A stretch of DNA of 24,053 nt from Azoarcus sp. (GCA_023230755.1 JALNWS010000042.1:1-24053), one strand, 5' to 3'. Numbered from the stretch's first letter, positions 1-7,099 are shown. The notes: generated from the letters alone by a model not told the origin. Program-made: numbers and translations.

Positions 1-1
1 G

Positions 2-136
2 CAGATTTTCGATCACGTCGAAGCGATGGAGTACGAACAGGCGCACTGGCTCGCAGGCGGCATGGTCGTATTCTCCTTCTTCGTCCTGCTCGCGCTGTAT
101 ACCAGCCGCCGCTTCAAGGCGGGGATGGGCACATGA
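2..136 (+). CDS. modB: Molybdate ABC transporter permease ModB, C-terminal end only
   Basis: This is the last 44 codons of a gene that begins before the window. The peptide ends with a hydrophobic segment (GGMVVFSFFVLLALY) followed by a basic cytoplasmic tail (SRRFKAG), as expected for the last membrane helix of a ModB/CysTW-type permease. The stretch before it (FDHVEAMEYEQAHWLAGG) resembles the periplasmic end of ModB proteins. The stop codon overlaps the modC start in an ATGA arrangement, so the two are translationally coupled and the permease pairs with the ModC ATPase. The assignment rests on this tail plus the modC context. Most of the protein cannot be examined. Confidence 0.85.
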   Translation, partial: QIFDHVEAMEYEQAHWLAGGMVVFSFFVLLALYTSRRFKAGMGT

Positions 137-1218
137 CGGCAAAAGGCATACAGGCCCGCTTTCGCCTCGACTACAGCGGCTTTGCACTCGACGTCGATCT
201 CAATTTGCCGGGGCGGGGCGTTACCGCCCTGTTCGGTCACTCCGGGTCGGGCAAGACGACCTGTCTGCGCTGCGTCGCCGGTCTTGAGCGCGCGCCGCTG
301 GGGCGGCTCATCGTCAATGGCGAACACTGGCAGGATGCCGACGCCGGGATCTTCGTGCCAACGCACGAGCGCGCGATCGGCTATGTGTTCCAGGAGGCCA
401 GTCTGTTTCCGCACCTCTCGGTGCGGCGCAACCTCGAATTCGGCATGAAGCGCGTCGCCGCAGCGACGCGACGCGTGGCTTGGGACCAGGCCGTAGAACT
501 GCTGGGAATCGGCCATCTGCTGGACCGCATGCCCGAGCGCCTGTCGGGCGGCGAGCGGCAAAGAGTGGGCATGGCCCGCGCGCTGCTCACGAGTCCGCGA
601 CTGTTGCTGATGGACGAGCCGCTGGCTGCGCTCGATGTCAGGCTCAAGAACGAAATTCTGCCGTATCTGGAACGCCTGCACGACGAGCTCGACATGCCGG
701 TGCTCTATGTCAGCCATTCTCCGGATGAGGTGGCACGTCTGGCCGACCATGTGGTGTTGCTCGATCAGGGCAAGGTCGTTGCGCAGGGCGGCCTGGTGGA
801 GACGCTGGCGCGGCTTGATCTGCCGACGGCGTTTACCGACGATGCGGGGGTGGTCGTCGAATCCGTTGTTGCCGGGCACGATGAACGCTACCACCTGACG
901 CGGCTCGATTTTGTGGGCGGTAGCGTACTTGTTGCACGGCGACCGGAGGCCGTCGGCCACCGTCTGCGTTTTCGCGTGCATGCGCGCGACGTCAGCCTTG
1001 CCGAGGCGCGCAACGAGAACAGCAGCATTACCAACCTGCTGCAGGCCATCGTGCAGGAGGTGGCCGCGGCCGATACGCCGGCGCATGTGCTGGTCCGGCT
1101 CGATGCGGGCGGCACCCCGCTGATCGCGCGTATCACCCGACGCTCGTGCGACCAGCTCGGCATCGTGGCCAATCGACGAATATGGGCGCAGATCAAGACG
1201 GTGGCCCTGCTGGGGTAA
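133..1218 (+). CDS. modC: Molybdate ABC transporter ATP-binding protein ModC
   Basis: A 361-residue ATPase that powers molybdate import through ModB. The ABC domain holds a Walker A motif (GHSGSGKTT, about residues 35-43), the signature LSGGERQRV (about 137) and a Walker B with D-loop (LLLMDEPLAALD, about 156-167). The switch histidine lies in YVSHSPDE. The C-terminal part, roughly from residue 290 (NLLQAIVQEV to the end), looks like the TOBE/Mop molybdate-binding domain typical of ModC, and the total length fits the family. The start ATG overlaps the modB stop, and a GGGG ribosome-binding site lies just upstream inside modB. modD follows after about 70 bases in the same direction. Confidence 0.95.
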   Translation: MTAKGIQARFRLDYSGFALDVDLNLPGRGVTALFGHSGSGKTTCLRCVAGLERAPLGRLIVNGEHWQDADAGIFVPTHERAIGYVFQEASLFPHLSVRRNLEFGMKRVAAATRRVAWDQAVELLGIGHLLDRMPERLSGGERQRVGMARALLTSPRLLLMDEPLAALDVRLKNEILPYLERLHDELDMPVLYVSHSPDEVARLADHVVLLDQGKVVAQGGLVETLARLDLPTAFTDDAGVVVESVVAGHDERYHLTRLDFVGGSVLVARRPEAVGHRLRFRVHARDVSLAEARNENSSITNLLQAIVQEVAAADTPAHVLVRLDAGGTPLIARITRRSCDQLGIVANRRIWAQIKTVALLG

Positions 1219-1287
1219 GCCAGCGTGCCGGGATGATTGGTCCCATTTAGAAGTGCCCATGTGCAGATGTCTTACGGAGTTTGAGTC

Positions 1288-2118
1288 ATGCCTTGCTGTC
1301 TGTCCGATCACGCCCTGTCCGAACTGCTCGCCGATGATGTGCCGGCGGGCGACCTGACCACCGAGGCCCTGGCCATCGAGAATATGCGAGGGCAGGTGTC
1401 GTTTCATGCTCGCGGTGCGATGCGGGTGTGTGGCAGTGAAGAGGCGGTGCGCCTGTTCCAGTTGGCAGGGGCGACCGCGCGGCTTCATGTGGCGTCGGCG
1501 ACGACGGTCGAGGCGGGCACCTTGCTGCTCGAGGCCGAAGGTGCTGCGGGCGAACTTCACCGTGCATGGAAGGTGGCACAGACCCTGATGGAGTGGTCCA
1601 GCGGCATCGCCACCGCAGCGGCCGCCATCGTTGCCGCTGCGGCGCCAGTTGCCGTCGCATGCACGCGCAAGAACGTGCCCGGCACCAAGGCGATGTCGGC
1701 CAAGGCGGTCAAGGCGGGCGGCGCGATCATGCACCGGCTGGGGCTGTCGGAAACCCTGCTGATCTTTGCCGAACATCGCCTCTTTCTCGACGAATCGCCG
1801 CAGCACACCGTGGCTCGCCTGCGAGGTCTTCAGCCCGAACGCAAGCTCACGGTGGAGGTGGCTTCGATCGAAGAGGCGCTGCTCTGGGCGCGTGCGGGGG
1901 CGGGGGTGTTGCAGCTGGAAAAGTTCTCGCCCGAGGCGGTGGCGGACTGCAAGGCGCGGATTGCAGCAGAAGGCCTTGGCACGGTGCTGGTCGCCGCAGG
2001 TGGCGTGCGCGCGGATAACGCTGCGGCCTACGTGGCCGCCGGGGCGGATCTCATCGCCACCTCGGCCGCGTATACGGCGCCGCCGTGCGACGTGCAGGTG
2101 CGCTTCGCGCGGGCCTGA
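1288..2118 (+). CDS. modD: ModD, quinolinate phosphoribosyltransferase-like protein of molybdate operons
   Basis: A 276-residue protein of the nicotinate-nucleotide pyrophosphorylase fold. Features visible are the N-terminal DDVPAGDLTTEAL motif, the CTRKNVPGTKAMSAKAV segment that corresponds to the TRKTxPGxR region of NadC, and a C-terminal AAGGVRADNAAAYVAAGAD barrel motif. ModD proteins are found in molybdate transport operons, but their reaction is not established. I call it ModD rather than NadC because it follows modC and because the lysine-rich KAMSAKAVKAGG stretch differs from the NadC pattern. The start is the ATG at 1288, preceded by GGAG eight bases upstream. The 3' end of the gene lies inside a strong inverted repeat. 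Confidence 0.88.
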   Translation: MPCCLSDHALSELLADDVPAGDLTTEALAIENMRGQVSFHARGAMRVCGSEEAVRLFQLAGATARLHVASATTVEAGTLLLEAEGAAGELHRAWKVAQTLMEWSSGIATAAAAIVAAAAPVAVACTRKNVPGTKAMSAKAVKAGGAIMHRLGLSETLLIFAEHRLFLDESPQHTVARLRGLQPERKLTVEVASIEEALLWARAGAGVLQLEKFSPEAVADCKARIAAEGLGTVLVAAGGVRADNAAAYVAAGADLIATSAAYTAPPCDVQVRFARA

Positions 2119-2135
2119 GGACGAAGCGCACCTGC
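2094..2135. repeat. Long inverted repeat over the modD stop codon, possible transcription stop
   Basis: Two arms of 14 bases (2094-2107 and 2122-2135) are exact reverse complements, separated by 14 bases that contain the modD TGA. It lies between the convergent ends of modD and the stress-protein gene. No immediate T-run follows on either strand (the nearest is TTTT at 2144-2147), so it is not a textbook intrinsic terminator. It may act as a 3' stability hairpin or a weak stop for converging transcripts. Confidence 0.45.
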
Positions 2136-2146
2136 GGCCGGGCTTT

Positions 2147-3013
2147 TCAGCCCCGCAGCAGCAGTGTCGGAATGGTGGCGGTGCGCAGCAGGTCGGTGGT
2201 CTTGCTGCCAAACAGCAGGCTGCGCAGCGGAGAGTGGGCGTAGGCGCCCATGATCAGCAGGTCGATCGCCTGTGCTTTCACCGTTTTCTCGATGACCTGC
2301 TCCGCGTCGCCGGGAATCAATGAGGCAGGGGCCTCGAAGCCTGCCGCCTCGAGCGTGTTCTTCGCCCACTCCAGCTGTTTTGGCGCGCTCTGGCTTTCCT
2401 TGCCCGACATCAGCAGATGAATGGGCAGGCCGCGGAACAGCGGGCTGTTTGCCACCATCTCCACACCGTGCCGGGTGACGATGCCACCGTCAAAGGCGAT
2501 CAGCACCCGGCGCGGTTCGGTGAAGCCTTCGGTCACGGTCAGCGCCGGTTTGTGCAGGGCACGTACGACGCGTTCCACGTTGCTGCCGAGTGCCTGGCTG
2601 TTGGTTTCGGCCGAAGCGCCGCGGCGGCCGAAGACGAACATGCGCACGCCGTCTTCCTGTTCGGCCAGGGTGTCGTCGAGGGCGCCGTGGCGCTGGCGCA
2701 TGTCCGGTGCCGGCACGCCGGCCGCGATCGCGCGTTCGCGCAGGCGGTTGAGGAAGATGCGCCCCTGTTCGCGCGCGGCGCGGCTGAGCGCCGCGTCCTT
2801 GTCGCTGAGGGTGTGCAGTAGCTGCTCCTGGGCATCGAAGCCGATGGTGCCGCTATGGTCACCGCCGGAGCCGAGTTCCGGGTGACGGTCGATGACATGG
2901 AGAAACTCTAGCGGCGCATCCATGCGCGTCGCAGCCCAGGCCGCGTAGTCGGCGACGGTGTCGGCAAAACGGGACTGATCCACGCAGGCCAGAATCTTGT
3001 TGTCTTTGTTCAT
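2147..3013 (-). CDS. Tandem-domain universal stress protein (UspA family)
   Basis: A 288-residue cytoplasmic protein made of two Usp domains, roughly residues 1-150 and 160-288. The first begins with KILACVDQSRFA and ends with FVFGRRGASAETNSQALGSN. The second begins with RRVLIAFDGG and ends with LLIMGAYAHSPLRSLLFGSK. Both ends resemble the G-2x-G-9x-G(S/T) nucleotide-binding signature, the second in altered form. The start ATG at 3013 has a GAGGAG ribosome-binding site. The gene sits 10 bases after the SulP transporter gene and is almost certainly cotranscribed with it. The family generally helps survival under stress, and the specific role cannot be read here. Confidence 0.9.
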   Translation of the reverse strand: MNKDNKILACVDQSRFADTVADYAAWAATRMDAPLEFLHVIDRHPELGSGGDHSGTIGFDAQEQLLHTLSDKDAALSRAAREQGRIFLNRLRERAIAAGVPAPDMRQRHGALDDTLAEQEDGVRMFVFGRRGASAETNSQALGSNVERVVRALHKPALTVTEGFTEPRRVLIAFDGGIVTRHGVEMVANSPLFRGLPIHLLMSGKESQSAPKQLEWAKNTLEAAGFEAPASLIPGDAEQVIEKTVKAQAIDLLIMGAYAHSPLRSLLFGSKTTDLLRTATIPTLLLRG

Positions 3014-3023
3014 GGTCTGCTCC

Positions 3024-4499
3024 TCAGTGGCCCATCAGGTTTTCGACGGATTCAGGTTTGTCGTGCACTGCGAAGCGATCGACCATGGTCGCGCTGGCTT
3101 CGTTGAGGCCGATGACCTCGACTTCGGTGCCTTCGCGACGGAACTTGACCACGACCTTGTCGAGTGCGCTGATCGCAGTGACGTCCCAGAAATGGGCCCG
3201 GGAGACGTCGATGCTGACCTTCTCGATGACTTCCTTGAAGTCGAAGGATGCGATGAAACGGTCGGCCGAGGCAAAGAATACCTGGCCGGTGACGGCATAG
3301 CGGCGTACCCGGCCTTCATCTTCCGAGCGGGAACCGACATGCAGCACCTTGCCGACCTTGTGTGCAAAGAAGAAGCCCGACAGCAGCACGCCGACCAGCA
3401 CCCCGCGCGCGAGGTCGTGGGTGGCGACGGTGACCGCGACGGTCGCGATCATGACCACGCTGGAGCTGGGCGGGTATTCGCGCAGCTTGCGCACGGAATC
3501 CCAGCTGAAGGTGCCGATCGAGACCATGATCATCACCGCGACCAGTGCCGCCATGGGGATCTGACGCACCCAGTCACCGAGGAATACGACCAGGATCAGC
3601 AGCACCACGCCGGCGGTCAGCGTCGACAGGCGGCCGCGGCCACCGGATTTAACGTTGATCACCGACTGCCCGATCATCGCACAGCCAGCCATGCCCCCAA
3701 GGAAGCCGGAGGCGAGGTTGGCCACGCCCTGGCCGACGCATTCGCGGCTCTTGTTGCTGGTGGTATCGGTGAGGTCGTCGACGATGGTGGCGGTCATCAG
3801 TGACTCGAGCAGGCCCACGACCATCATGGTCAGCGCGTAGGGGAAGATGATCCCGAGCGTCTCGAGATTGAGCGGTACGTCGGGCAGCAGGAACACAGGC
3901 AGGCTGTCCGGCAGCTCGCCCATGTCGCCTACCGTGCGGATGTCCAGGCCAAGCACCATGGACGCTGCAGTCAGCACCACGATGGTGACCAGGGGTGAAG
4001 GCACGGCACGGGTGACGTAGGGGAAGAGGTAGATGATGCCGAGCCCGGCCGCCGTCATCGCATAGACATGCCAGCTGACGTTGGTCAGTTCCGGCAGCTG
4101 GGCCATGAAAATCAGGATCGCCAGCGCATTGACGAAGCCGGTCACGACCGAGCGCGACACGAATCGCATCAGCACGCCCAGGCGTAGCCAGCCGGCGATG
4201 ACCTGCAACACACCGGTGAGCAGGGTGGCGGCGAGCAGGTACTGCAGGCCGTGATCCTTGACCAGGCTCACCATTACCAGTGCCATGGCACCGGTAGCGG
4301 CCGAGATCATGCCCGGGCGGCCGCCGGCGAAGGCGATTACGGTGGCGATACAGAAGGAGGCATAGAGGCCTACCTTGGGATCGACGCCAGCGATGATGGA
4401 AAACGCGATGGCCTCGGGGATCAGGGCCAGCGCGACCACCAGACCCGCGAGCAGGTCGTTGCGGACATTGGAGAACCAGTCCTGGTGCAAGGATTTCAT
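3024..4499 (-). CDS. SulP family inorganic anion transporter with STAS domain
   Basis: A 491-residue inner-membrane transporter. The N-terminal part has the SulP pattern NDLLAGLVVALALIPEAIAFS, then many hydrophobic helices up to about residue 390. A cytoplasmic STAS domain follows (about 396-491, including VSIDVSRAHFWDVTAISALDK). Members carry sulfate, bicarbonate or other anions with protons or sodium, and the substrate here is not evident. I chose the ATG at 4499 (MKSLHQDW) because an AAGGA site lies about 11 bases upstream and SulP homology begins there. A longer in-frame start at 4697 would add a low-complexity, non-family segment. The STAS site usually holding DS(S/T) reads DVT. It forms an operon with the downstream stress protein. 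Confidence 0.92.
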   Translation of the reverse strand: MKSLHQDWFSNVRNDLLAGLVVALALIPEAIAFSIIAGVDPKVGLYASFCIATVIAFAGGRPGMISAATGAMALVMVSLVKDHGLQYLLAATLLTGVLQVIAGWLRLGVLMRFVSRSVVTGFVNALAILIFMAQLPELTNVSWHVYAMTAAGLGIIYLFPYVTRAVPSPLVTIVVLTAASMVLGLDIRTVGDMGELPDSLPVFLLPDVPLNLETLGIIFPYALTMMVVGLLESLMTATIVDDLTDTTSNKSRECVGQGVANLASGFLGGMAGCAMIGQSVINVKSGGRGRLSTLTAGVVLLILVVFLGDWVRQIPMAALVAVMIMVSIGTFSWDSVRKLREYPPSSSVVMIATVAVTVATHDLARGVLVGVLLSGFFFAHKVGKVLHVGSRSEDEGRVRRYAVTGQVFFASADRFIASFDFKEVIEKVSIDVSRAHFWDVTAISALDKVVVKFRREGTEVEVIGLNEASATMVDRFAVHDKPESVENLMGH

Positions 4500-4715
4500 T
4501 GTCGTTATGGTCCTTCTGGCGCCGCAGATGCGGCTGCCGTCATTTTGGAGTGGGGGGGCGACGGTCCACGCCAGCCCCAGCGGCCGGAATGTGAGACGGG
4601 ATCGAACTGATCCGTGGGTACGCCCTGTGGTGGCGTGAACAGACGCGTGCAGCCTCTTGCAAGTCGAGTGGCGCCCGGGCACACGGCCCTGACGCAATGG
4701 ATCTGACGGACTCGC

Positions 4716-4744
4716 GGGAGGAGGTGGGGCTTACACGGGTGGGG
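4716..4744 (+). other. Potential G-quadruplex motif upstream of queF
   Basis: Four G-runs of three or four bases (4716-4718, 4726-4729, 4737-4739, 4741-4744) are separated by loops of 7, 7 and 1 bases, matching the G3+N1-7 rule for intramolecular G-quadruplexes. It lies about 100 bases before the queF start. In GC-rich DNA such motifs can arise by chance, and nothing here shows a function. Confidence 0.3.
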
Positions 4745-4829
4745 CTCCGGCACGGGTGGAACACGGGGGTGGCGCGAGTCTACTGGTTACGCTGCAATGC
4801 AGCAAGTTTCATCGGCCCCTGCCTTACTC

Positions 4830-4835
4830 TACAAT
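4830..4835 (+). promoter_or_regulatory. Putative -10 box of queF promoter
   Basis: TACAAT matches five of six bases of the sigma-70 -10 consensus. The best -35 at 18 bases upstream (GTTTCA, 4806-4811) is weak. Transcription would begin near 4842, directly at the queF ATG (4843). No Shine-Dalgarno sequence precedes that ATG, so the two signs agree on a leaderless or near-leaderless transcript. Confidence 0.35.
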
Positions 4836-4842
4836 TTCGTCG

Positions 4843-5688
4843 ATGAACAAAATCGTCCCTGCCTTGCACGGCGCCGAGGCTTCACTGCTCGGCAAGCCTG
4901 TCGCCTATCGCGACACTTACGCTCCCGAGCTCCTGTTCCCGATCGAGCGCCAGCTCAAGCGCGACGAGATCGGCGTGCGCGGTGAGGCCTTGCCCTTTGT
5001 CGGGGAGGATCTGTGGAATGCCTATGAGGTGTCGTGGCTGAACGGGCGTGGCAAGCCCGTGGTGGCGCTCGCGCGTTTCCGGGTGCCGGCCAACACGCCG
5101 CGCCTGATCGAGTCCAAGTCACTCAAGCTGTATCTGAACGCCTTCAACCAAAGCCGCTTCGCCGCTGCAGGCACCGTTGGCGAAACCATTTCACGTGATC
5201 TGTCCGCGGCGGCGGGGGGCGCGGTGGCGGTCGAGCTGATGCCGCTTGGCGAGCGCCCCCAGCGCCAGATCGGCTATCCGCAGGGGGTCTGCCTGGATGA
5301 GCTCGACATCGGGATCGATACCTATCAGCCCGCGCCCGGCCTGCTGTCGGCCGGCGGCGAGGTCGTCAGCGAAACCCTGTATTCCCACCTGCTCAAGTCC
5401 AACTGCCTGGTGACCGGCCAGCCCGACTGGGGCATGGTGGTCGTGCGCTACACCGGGCCTGCGATCGACCGTGAGGGCCTGCTGCGCTACATCGTGTCCT
5501 TTCGTGAGCACAACGAGTTTCACGAACAATGCGTGGAGCGGGTGTTCTGCGACATCATGGCGCACTGCCGCCCGCAGGCGCTCGCGGTGTGGGCGCGCTA
5601 CACGCGCCGTGGCGGTCTGGACATCAACCCGTTCCGCTCGACCCCTGGCGCGGGCAAGGCCGACGAGTTCGACGAAGTGCGGCAGTAA
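4843..5688 (+). CDS. queF: NADPH-dependent 7-cyano-7-deazaguanine reductase QueF (type II)
   Basis: A 281-residue enzyme that reduces preQ0 to preQ1 with two NADPH in queuosine (tRNA modification) synthesis. The length fits the two-module (E. coli-like) class. Key features are the substrate-binding ESKSLKLYLNAFN segment, the catalytic cysteine in LLKSNCLVTGQPDWG (this Cys forms the thioimide in the family) and its nearby Asp, and the C-terminal FREHNEFHEQCVERVF block. The start is the ATG at 4843 (MNKIVPAL). A longer frame from 4756 adds 29 residues unlike the family. No ribosome-binding site is present before 4843, while a TACAAT box lies close upstream. The gene stands alone, divergent from the sulP-like gene and just before the urease promoter region. 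Confidence 0.95.
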   Translation: MNKIVPALHGAEASLLGKPVAYRDTYAPELLFPIERQLKRDEIGVRGEALPFVGEDLWNAYEVSWLNGRGKPVVALARFRVPANTPRLIESKSLKLYLNAFNQSRFAAAGTVGETISRDLSAAAGGAVAVELMPLGERPQRQIGYPQGVCLDELDIGIDTYQPAPGLLSAGGEVVSETLYSHLLKSNCLVTGQPDWGMVVVRYTGPAIDREGLLRYIVSFREHNEFHEQCVERVFCDIMAHCRPQALAVWARYTRRGGLDINPFRSTPGAGKADEFDEVRQ

Positions 5689-5692
5689 GAGC

Positions 5693-5712
5693 AAGTGCAT
5701 TTCGATGCACTT
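5693..5712. repeat. Perfect hairpin after queF
   Basis: Two 8-base arms (5693-5700 and 5705-5712) are exact reverse complements around a TTCG loop, starting 5 bases after the queF stop codon. Only a short T stretch follows, so as a terminator it would be weak. Its right arm overlaps the putative NtrC site at 5706-5722, so the sequence may serve as 3' end signal, regulatory site, or both. Confidence 0.5.
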
Positions 5713-5722
5713 TGATGGTGCA
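5706..5722 (+). promoter_or_regulatory. Putative NtrC binding site (enhancer) of the urease operon
   Basis: The 17-base sequence TGCACTTTGATGGTGCA matches the dyad consensus TGCACC-N5-GGTGCA known from enteric NtrC sites, with one mismatch at the inner position of the left half. Its centre (5714) lies about 140 bases before the start point predicted from the sigma-54 element at 5829-5844, which is a normal enhancer distance. An additional half site, AGTGCA, lies at 5694-5699. Assignment to NtrC is inference from consensus and context. Confidence 0.6.
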
Positions 5723-5828
5723 TCCGGATGCGCCTCCCGCGCCATCCTGCGCGACGCGTCCCGTCCAATGAGCTTCCAGGGATTGAAAAATCAGTCTAAA
5801 CAGTTGCATACCAACCTGGCCCTCGAGC

Positions 5829-5844
5829 TGGAACGTTGCTTGCT
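5829..5844 (+). promoter_or_regulatory. Putative sigma-54 promoter of the urease operon
   Basis: TGGAACGTTGCTTGCT fits the -24/-12 consensus TGGCACG-N4-TTGC(A/T) with a single mismatch. The invariant GG (5830-5831) and GC (5842-5843) have the required spacing. The predicted start point is about 5855, next to the ureD ATG at 5856. An upstream near-consensus IHF-like sequence (TAAACAGTTGCAT, 5797-5809) next to an A-rich tract could supply the bend between enhancer and promoter, although that part is weak. Confidence 0.6.
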
Positions 5845-5855
5845 AGATTAATCGC

Positions 5856-6737
5856 ATGAATGCCGTGACAGCCCCGGAATCCCGATCGCTCACCACCTCT
5901 GTGGGCGATATCGTGCCTGAACGCGGATGGCGCGCAGCGCTTCGTCTGGCGTATGAACGCCGCGGCGAGCGCACCGTACTTGCGGAGCGCGCGCATGTGG
6001 GCCCGTTGGTGGTGCAACGCCCGCTGTACCCCGAGGGCCATGAGGTGTGTCACACCATTCTGGTGCACCCGCCCGCCGGCATCGCAGGTGGCGACCGCCT
6101 GAGCGTCGATGTCGATGTCAGGGCAGGCGCCCATGCCCTGCTGACGACGCCGGGCGCGGGCAAGTGGTATCGCAGCGCCGGCGCACGCGGCGGGCTGACG
6201 CAACGTATCGTGGTGGCCGCAGGTGGCGTGTGCGAATGGCTGCCGCAGGAAAGTCTGGTGTTCGACGGCGCGCTCGGTGACCTGGTGACCGAGGTCAGCC
6301 TGTCCGGAGATGCCTGTTTTGTTGGTGCAGAGATGCTGTGCTTCGGTCGCACGGGTTCGGGTGAGCGCTTTACCCGTGGCGAACTGGCGATGCGCACCAG
6401 AATAGTGCGAGATGGGCGTCCGCTGTGGCTTGAGCGCGGCAGGGTTGGCGGTGGCAGCACCCTGCTCGCGTCTGATGTTGGCCTGCAGGGCGAGCCCGTG
6501 AGCGGCAGTCTGCTGGTCGCTTCACCACAGGTTAATACTGAACTGCTCAAGGCCTGGCGCGAGCTTGCACCGACGCACGGCAGGGGTGGCGTGACGCTGC
6601 TGCCGGGGCTGCTGGTGGCGCGCTACCTTGGGCCCGCATGCGAGCCGGGGCGTGAATGGTTTGCGCGCCTGTGGGCGGCCGTCAGGCCTGCCGTGGCAGG
6701 GCGCCCGGCGCAGACGCCGAGAATCTGGAATACCTGA
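5856..6737 (+). CDS. ureD: Urease accessory protein UreD
   Basis: A 293-residue maturation protein (called UreH in some species). UreD binds apo-urease and, with UreF and UreG, guides nickel and CO2 to the active site. Family landmarks include GWRAALRLAYERRGERTVLAERAHVG (read in parts), VQRPLYPEG, HPPAGIAGGDRL, LLTTPGAGKWYRS and EWLPQESLVFDGA. The ATG at 5856 has no Shine-Dalgarno sequence and lies at the predicted start point of a sigma-54 promoter. In-frame GTG codons at 5865, 5901 and 5913 precede the conserved region and also lack clear ribosome-binding sites, so the exact start is uncertain. It is the first gene of the urease operon, with ureA 40 bases downstream. Confidence 0.94.
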   Translation: MNAVTAPESRSLTTSVGDIVPERGWRAALRLAYERRGERTVLAERAHVGPLVVQRPLYPEGHEVCHTILVHPPAGIAGGDRLSVDVDVRAGAHALLTTPGAGKWYRSAGARGGLTQRIVVAAGGVCEWLPQESLVFDGALGDLVTEVSLSGDACFVGAEMLCFGRTGSGERFTRGELAMRTRIVRDGRPLWLERGRVGGGSTLLASDVGLQGEPVSGSLLVASPQVNTELLKAWRELAPTHGRGGVTLLPGLLVARYLGPACEPGREWFARLWAAVRPAVAGRPAQTPRIWNT

Positions 6738-6777
6738 TCAACTGACTGGCGGCGCCGCTGGCGCCGTGGAGAAATCG

Positions 6778-7080
6778 ATGGAACTGAGCCCACGCGAGAA
6801 GGACAAACTGCTGATTTTTACCGCCGGACTGCTCGCCGAGCGTCGCCGGGCGCGCGGCCTGAAGCTGAACTACCCGGAGTCGGTTGCCTTCATCACCTGC
6901 GCAATTCTGGAAGGTGCGCGCGACGGCAGGACGGTTGCCGAACTGATGAGCTACGGCGCCACGCTGCTGACCCGCGACGACGTAATGGACGGTGTGGCCG
7001 AGATGATTCCCGACATCCAGGTCGAGGCCACCTTCCCGGACGGCACCAAGCTGGTCACCGTACATAACCCCATCATCTGA
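6778..7080 (+). CDS. ureA: Urease gamma subunit UreA
   Basis: A 100-residue structural subunit of the (UreA-UreB-UreC)3 urease, which hydrolyses urea to ammonia and carbamate in the cytoplasm. It begins MELSPREKDKLLIFTAGLLA and has the conserved KLNYPESVAFI, EGARDGRTVAELM and VTVHNPI segments, at the standard length. The ATG at 6778 follows a GGAG site eight bases upstream. A longer open frame begins inside ureD but lacks homology. A small unrecognised gene separates it from ureB, unlike the usual ureAB adjacency. Confidence 0.97.
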   Translation: MELSPREKDKLLIFTAGLLAERRRARGLKLNYPESVAFITCAILEGARDGRTVAELMSYGATLLTRDDVMDGVAEMIPDIQVEATFPDGTKLVTVHNPII

Positions 7081-7099
7081 CGCAGGGGCGGTGACCATC

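Larger units (their letters stand above)
4500..4842. other. Intergenic region between divergent sulP-like gene and queF
   Basis: This 343-base gap must hold the promoters for both divergent units. Visible in it are a G-rich stretch with three copies of a CACGGG-type element (4734-4742, 4751-4759, 4762-4772), a small GCTGC/GCAGC palindrome near 4791-4803, and a TACAAT box just before queF. I find no convincing promoter for the transporter gene, no tRNA and no recognisable riboswitch fold by eye. Confidence 0.6.

Noticed and set aside
13..2211. A 732-codon minus-strand frame across modC and modD.
   Set aside because: It covers two recognised genes on the other strand, has Arg/His/Gln-rich shadow composition and no family features.
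4585..4625. A GTTCGATCCC-like T-loop sequence on the minus strand upstream of the sulP-like gene.
   Set aside because: The flanking bases do not form a T stem, and no acceptor, D or anticodon arms are found, so it is not a tRNA.
4500..4697. Possible 66-residue N-terminal extension of the SulP transporter.
   Set aside because: No family resemblance, low-complexity Arg/Thr-rich content, and a good ribosome-binding site precedes the internal ATG at 4499.
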